A stretch of 12,783 nucleotides of DNA from an archaeon (GTDB lineage: Archaea; Nanobdellota; Nanobdellia; Woesearchaeales; GW2011-AR9). The notes under the pieces were generated by a model, which made no database searches, had not been told where the DNA came from, and saw only the letters and a list, made by a program, of their open reading frames with translations. The stretch covers positions 1 through 12,783 of the forward strand of contig JAGVMW010000038.1 in the NCBI GenBank assembly GCA_020053615.1, given 5' to 3'. Within the stretch, counting starts at the first letter, position 1; the number at the start of each line of letters is the position of its first letter. Below are positions 12,761 through 12,783 of the stretch, in pieces. A program made the translations under genes and the position numbers.

Positions 12761-12783
12761 TGAGATGCGATAGTTGCATCTCA
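12761..12783. repeat. Inverted repeat, 8-base perfect stem at window edge
   Basis: TGAGATGC (12761-12768) pairs exactly with GCATCTCA (12776-12783) around a 7-base loop. It abuts the preceding hairpin without a gap and may continue beyond the window. Confidence 0.75.

Noticed and set aside
12621..12779. N-terminal extension of the AbiEii-like protein by 53 residues
   Set aside because: It would cover the TATA box and two hairpins, and the domain similarity begins after the ATG at 12620.

Overview
The window looks like a low-GC archaeal genome fragment, probably from a DPANN-type (for example Woesearchaeota-like) lineage. This rests on archaeal TATA boxes centred about 25-28 bases upstream of start codons that have no Shine-Dalgarno (leaderless genes at 6743, 7902, 9087 minus and 9163), a transcription factor S-like zinc-ribbon protein, and an M29-type archaeal aminopeptidase-like C-terminus. 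The taxonomic placement is inference; no rRNA or other phylogenetic marker is present.

Left part (1-4584, + strand): a tightly packed run of genes, probably one operon. The 3' end of an M29-like metalloaminopeptidase is followed by a small Cys-rich lipoprotein, a large lipoprotein with three MopE-like CDGxDNDCDG repeats and a von Willebrand A domain, and a second MopE-type lipoprotein with a Cys/Gly-rich segment. Three more genes follow: a 46-residue exported peptide, a single-pass membrane protein and a 56-residue ORF. Junctions are 1-8 bases apart or overlap (ATGA at 2372-2375 and 4414-4417), which suggests translational coupling. Starts are mostly preceded by Shine-Dalgarno sequences.

Centre-left (4585-6686): a second unit with its own promoter and a strong GGAGGT encodes a lipoprotein with seven propeller-type repeats, then two small membrane proteins. 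The second of these shares its C-terminal domain with the membrane protein of the first unit. The two units together look like a cell-surface assembly: lipid-anchored adhesive or metal-binding ectodomains plus small single-pass partners.

Centre-right (6743-11083): housekeeping-like genes. They are a 12-TM MFS-like transporter, a YkgJ-type Cys-cluster protein, a TFS-like protein (minus) divergent from an M50 site-2 protease with a C-terminal CBS-like region, and a compact PLP-dependent aminotransferase-fold protein overlapping the protease gene.

Right end (11084-12783, minus strand): an AbiE-type pair, nucleotidyltransferase toxin first and AbiEi-like winged-helix protein second. Downstream lies an unusual array of interleaved inverted repeats (11311-11401) that could form two hairpins with 12-base complementary loops, then a 65-residue unknown ORF with a strong Shine-Dalgarno. 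The last 77 bases hold three consecutive hairpins upstream of the toxin promoter. The interleaved repeat array and the surface-lipoprotein locus are the most unusual parts of the window.
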